Of a stretch of DNA of 35,649 nucleotides, positions 33,139-35,649 are shown piece after piece. A program made the translations under genes and the position numbers. Source of the DNA: Kuafuiihalomonas sp964473255. Its GTDB lineage: Bacteria > Myxococcota > Kuafuiibacteriia > Kuafuiibacteriales > Kuafuiibacteriaceae. The DNA is taken from the NCBI GenBank assembly GCA_964473255.1, contig CAYYOT010000049.1, positions 1 to 35,649 of the forward strand. Direction: 5' to 3'. The notes beneath the pieces are model-generated. The model searched no databases. It worked only from the letters and a program-made list of their open reading frames with translations, and was not told the DNA's origin. The first letter of the stretch is position 1. Every line of letters begins with the position of its first letter.

Positions 33139-33894
33139 ATGCCACTTACCGAGAACTTCGACGTCGCTCTCCTCATTACCTATCTGTTTTGGCTCTTCTT
33201 CTTCGGAGTCGTATTCTTCATCCGACGAGAAGACCGTCGCGAGGGCTACCCCTTGGAAAGCGAGGGTGGACGCATCTACCCCTCCGGACCGATCCTCATG
33301 CCCAAACCCAAAACCTTCAAACGCCCCGACGGCAGCACGTACTCCGTGCCCAACAAGGACCGGGACGCGAAGGACGTGGCCGCCCGGCGTACGGCGCGCT
33401 GGCCGGGCGCTCCACTGGAGCCCACGGGTGACCCCATGGTCGATGGCATCGGTCCGGCCGCCTTCTGCGAGCGGGAGGACGAGCCGGAGAGGATGCGGGA
33501 AGGAGAGCCGCTGATCGTTCCCATGCGCGTGGCCACCGATTTCTCGATCGCCCGCTTCAGCCGAGACCCTCGAGGTCTGAAGGTGCTGGGTGCCGACAAG
33601 GAACAGGCCGGCACCGTCAAAGACGTTTGGGTGGACCGCGCCGACCAGATCATTCGTTACTTGGAAGTCGAGATCTCCAGCGAACGTACCGTCCTCTTGC
33701 CGATGACGATGGCCAAGATTACCGGCCAGCCTCGGCTCGTTCGCGTCCAGGCGATCAAGGCCGGTCATTTCGCCAGCGTCCCCTCCATCGCGAACCCCGA
33801 CCAGGTCACGTTGATGGAAGAGGAGCGCATCTGCGCCTACTTCACCGGCGGATACATGTACGCCGACAAGTCCCGTGAGGAGCCGTTCATATGA
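33139..33894 (+). CDS. puhA: PuhA, reaction centre H subunit
   Basis: H subunit capping the cytoplasmic side of the reaction centre and guiding protons to QB. The 251-residue protein has one N-terminal membrane helix (about residues 8-28), the GYPLESEGG segment, PKPKTFKRPDG, and a PRC-barrel-type cytoplasmic domain (FSIARFSRDPRGLKVLGADKEQAGTVKDVWVDRADQIIRYLEV). A ribosome site AAAGGA is 6 nt before ATG. The gap to lhaA is 21 bp. Confidence 0.97.
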   Translation: MPLTENFDVALLITYLFWLFFFGVVFFIRREDRREGYPLESEGGRIYPSGPILMPKPKTFKRPDGSTYSVPNKDRDAKDVAARRTARWPGAPLEPTGDPMVDGIGPAAFCEREDEPERMREGEPLIVPMRVATDFSIARFSRDPRGLKVLGADKEQAGTVKDVWVDRADQIIRYLEVEISSERTVLLPMTMAKITGQPRLVRVQAIKAGHFASVPSIANPDQVTLMEEERICAYFTGGYMYADKSREEPFI

Positions 33895-34532
33895 GTCAAC
33901 TCGATGGAGAGCCGATCCACGGCCTACCCCAAGAGCTACCCGAAGGCGAAATCATCCTCTGGCAGGGCGGACCGCGGTGGTGGTCCCTGGCCCGCTCCGC
34001 GTTCATGGTGCGACTGTTCGTCGTCTACTGCGCCGGGCTGTTTCTGTACGACGTAGTCATGACGGACGCGTCGGGACTCTCCGCGGTCTTCGGTGCGGCC
34101 ATCGAGGTCTTGCCCTTGACCGGCCTCGGGCTCGCTCTCTTGTCTTTCTTGGCCTGGGCGCACGCCCGGACAACGGTCTACACCATCACCAACCGCCGCG
34201 TCGTGCTCCGGTACGGAATCGCCTTTCCCATGACGGTGAACCTGCCCTTCACCGCCATCCGGTCAGCTGGGCTGAACCTCTTGAAGAACGGGGATGGCGA
34301 CATCGCGCTCGAGACGACGGGTGGCGGCCAGATCGGCTACCTCTTCTTGTGGCCCCACGCCCGCCCTTGGCGGTTTGCGCCGCCGCAGCCTGCATTGCGA
34401 TGTGTACCCGATGGTGAAGCGGTCGGTCAGCTGCTGTCTCGGGCCGTGGCGCGAGCGGGCGGGAGTGTTCGGCAGCTGACGCCCGACGTCTCATCGGTGG
34501 CACGAGACCTGACCGAAGCAGCGAGGACCTAG
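33891..34532 (+). CDS. puhB: PuhB, photosynthetic complex assembly protein
   Basis: 213-residue membrane protein helping reaction-centre assembly. Features: HGLPQELPEGEIILWQGGPRWWSLARSAF near the N-terminus, two to three hydrophobic segments (about 38-58 and 72-92), then a PH-like domain with TVYTITNRRVVLRYGIAFPMTVNLPFTAI. The ATG overlaps the puhA stop by 4 bp. Confidence 0.94.
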   Translation: MSQLDGEPIHGLPQELPEGEIILWQGGPRWWSLARSAFMVRLFVVYCAGLFLYDVVMTDASGLSAVFGAAIEVLPLTGLGLALLSFLAWAHARTTVYTITNRRVVLRYGIAFPMTVNLPFTAIRSAGLNLLKNGDGDIALETTGGGQIGYLFLWPHARPWRFAPPQPALRCVPDGEAVGQLLSRAVARAGGSVRQLTPDVSSVARDLTEAART

Positions 34533-34534
34533 CC

Positions 34535-35005
34535 ATGCGACGAGACCCGGACCACGTACCCGTTCCCAAGAGCGTCCTCTGGTCGGCCTTCGGCCTGATC
34601 GTCTGCTCTCTGGCGTTGACCGCGCTCGCGCAGGCCACGGGGCTGGGGACTGTCCATACGCCCGAGGCGTCACCCATGAGCTCCGTGCAGCTGCAGTTCG
34701 ATGATCGAGAAGACGGTGCGGTCGTGGTCCGAGAGGCGACGACCGGTCGCGAGATCGAGGTCATCGATTCCGGCTCGGGCGGGTTCGTTCGTGGTGTCCT
34801 GCGAGGCATGGCCCGTGAGCGCCGGCTCGAGAGGCTCGACACGTCCCTGCCCTTTCGCCTGACGCGCTGGTCCGACGGTCGACTGTCGATCCGCGACACC
34901 GCGACCGAGCGCACGGTCGAGCTCGACGCGTTCGGCCCGACGAACGCCCAGGCGTTCGCCGTATTGTTGGAAGTCGGCCGACGCACGCTGACGGACGGAG
35001 ACTGA
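34535..35005 (+). CDS. puhC: PuhC, photosynthetic complex assembly protein
   Basis: 156-residue protein with one N-terminal membrane helix (about residues 13-34) and a periplasmic domain containing VQLQFDDREDGAVVVREATTGREIEVIDSGSGGFVRGVLRGMARER, a well-conserved PuhC segment, then FRLTRWSDGRLSIRDTATERTVELDAFGPTNAQAFA. PuhC aids RC-LH1 organisation in Rhodobacter. Its ATG is 2 nt after the puhB stop. Confidence 0.94.
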   Translation: MRRDPDHVPVPKSVLWSAFGLIVCSLALTALAQATGLGTVHTPEASPMSSVQLQFDDREDGAVVVREATTGREIEVIDSGSGGFVRGVLRGMARERRLERLDTSLPFRLTRWSDGRLSIRDTATERTVELDAFGPTNAQAFAVLLEVGRRTLTDGD

Positions 35006-35009
35006 GCAA

Positions 35010-35306
35010 ATGCTGAACCGCGAGTCCCGGACCCTCGAAGTCGACTGTACGGTCGAGGTCTGCCATCGATTCGAAAACCTCGGAGCCCACGTCGACCTCG
35101 ACGGAAACCCTCCGATTCATGCTGGCGACAAGATCCTCGTCCATGGCGCACCCATCCATGCTGCGTACGGTGAAGTCGTCATCGAACGACGGCGGGCTAC
35201 CGTCACCCGAGCCGGATGGCTCGTTCGTCTGTGGACCCGGCTTCGCGCCCACTTCGAAGTGACCGAGCTACTCGACGTCAGCTTCACCGATAGGAGAACG
35301 CAATGA
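35010..35306 (+). CDS. Conserved small PGC protein between puhC and acsF, unknown function
   Basis: 98-residue soluble protein with no signal or helix. Visible: FENLGAHVDLDGNPPIHAGDKILVHGAPI, VVIERRRATVTRAGWLVRLWTRLRAHFEVTELLDVSF. A protein of this size and pattern lies in the same place in many purple-bacterial clusters, which suggests a role with the cyclase or RC assembly, but none is established. The ATG follows the puhC stop by 4 nt, and its stop overlaps the acsF start by 4 bp. Confidence 0.85.
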   Translation: MLNRESRTLEVDCTVEVCHRFENLGAHVDLDGNPPIHAGDKILVHGAPIHAAYGEVVIERRRATVTRAGWLVRLWTRLRAHFEVTELLDVSFTDRRTQ

Positions 35307-35649
35307 CCGCAACAATCGCCGACCTGGGGCTCGACGCTGCAGAACCCGCGCTGAACGACACGACACGGAAAGCGCAAGAAACGACGGTCTTGAGCCCCCG
35401 GTTCTATACGACCGACTTCGACGAGCTCGACCGGGTCGACGTCGAGCCGGTCCGCGAGGAGTGGGATGCGCTGATCGCCGAGATGGTGAGCGATCCGAAC
35501 CGGCGTCACTTCAAGCGTTCCGACAAGTGGGACCTCGACCTCTCGCGCATTCAAGGCCCCCTTCGCGAAGAGTTCATCGACTTTCTGGTGAGCTCACTCA
35601 CTGCCGAATTCTCCGGCTGCGTGCTCTACGCGGAAATGCGCAAGCGTGG
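35303..35649 (+). CDS. acsF: AcsF, aerobic Mg-protoporphyrin IX monomethyl ester cyclase (5' part)
   Basis: First 115 codons of the oxygen-dependent cyclase that forms ring E; the gene leaves the window at the right edge. The visible protein has LSPRFYTTDFDELDRVDV, FKRSDKWDLDLSRIQGPLREEFIDFLVSSLTAEFSGCVLYAEMRKR, which is the start of the ferritin-like diiron domain, with Glu in TAEFSGC a likely metal ligand. No anaerobic cyclase bchE is in this window. The ATG overlaps the preceding ORF by 4 bp. Confidence 0.95.
   Translation, partial: MTATIADLGLDAAEPALNDTTRKAQETTVLSPRFYTTDFDELDRVDVEPVREEWDALIAEMVSDPNRRHFKRSDKWDLDLSRIQGPLREEFIDFLVSSLTAEFSGCVLYAEMRKR

Noticed and set aside
1..35649. CRISPR arrays, tRNA or rRNA genes, insertion sequences
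   Set aside because: None seen; no spaced repeats, no tRNA-like cloverleaf and no transposase frame were recognised.

Overview
This window is a nearly complete purple-bacterial photosynthesis gene cluster (PGC) with a type-II reaction centre, in GC-rich DNA with densely packed genes. It encodes an LH1 antenna (pufBA), the reaction centre (pufLM, puhA) with a tetrahaem cytochrome (pufC), and most bacteriochlorophyll a genes. It also has two carotenoid genes (crtE, crtF), assembly factors (lhaA, a second PucC-family protein, puhB, puhC) and the regulators ppsR and ppaA. The only cyclase seen is the oxygen-dependent AcsF, so an aerobic or microaerobic phototroph is suggested. No pucBA (LH2), pufX, bchE, crtB, crtI, crtC or crtD is present. 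The host cannot be fixed from sequence alone. The adjoining alternative complex III (ACIII) gene, a HiPIP electron carrier and the compact two-armed layout would suit a non-model lineage such as a phototrophic Myxococcota or Gemmatimonadota, or a gammaproteobacterium; this is inference.

Layout. Two arms diverge from a control region at 22854-23117. The leftward arm (minus strand) runs ppaA-ppsR-bchG-bch2(PucC-like)-bchP, then a short gap, then HiPIP-hydrolase-bchI-bchD-bchO-crtE-crtF-bchC-bchX-bchY-bchZ-pufQ-like-pufB-pufA-pufL-pufM-pufC. After a 349-bp gap comes the start of actA, which runs off the window. The rightward arm (plus strand) runs bchF-bchN-bchB-bchH-bchL-bchM-lhaA-puhA-puhB-puhC-small ORF-acsF, and acsF runs off the right end. 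One small membrane-protein ORF (16721-17005) lies on the plus strand inside the leftward arm, its 3' end overlapping bchP. At least a dozen gene pairs overlap by 4 bp (ATGA/GTGA), so translational coupling is likely.

Regulation. Perfect TGT-N12-ACA palindromes, the PpsR/CrtJ operator, lie upstream of bchC (9329-9346) and crtE (11433-11450). Two one-mismatch copies overlap in the divergent control region (23011-23044). In all four the ACA half is the end of a TTGACA or TTTACA -35-like box, so repressor binding should directly block RNA polymerase. The pufA-pufL gap holds hairpins of the kind that set the LH1:reaction-centre ratio.

How the genes work together. BchI/D/H insert Mg into protoporphyrin IX, BchM methylates it, AcsF closes ring E, BchL/N/B and BchX/Y/Z reduce the macrocycle, BchF and BchC modify the ring-A side chain, and BchG/BchP attach and reduce the tail. 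Puf and Puh proteins form the RC-LH1 core. PufC is re-reduced by a periplasmic donor, for which the HiPIP (apparently a Tat-exported lipoprotein) is the obvious candidate. The neighbouring ACIII could supply its electrons in place of cytochrome bc1.
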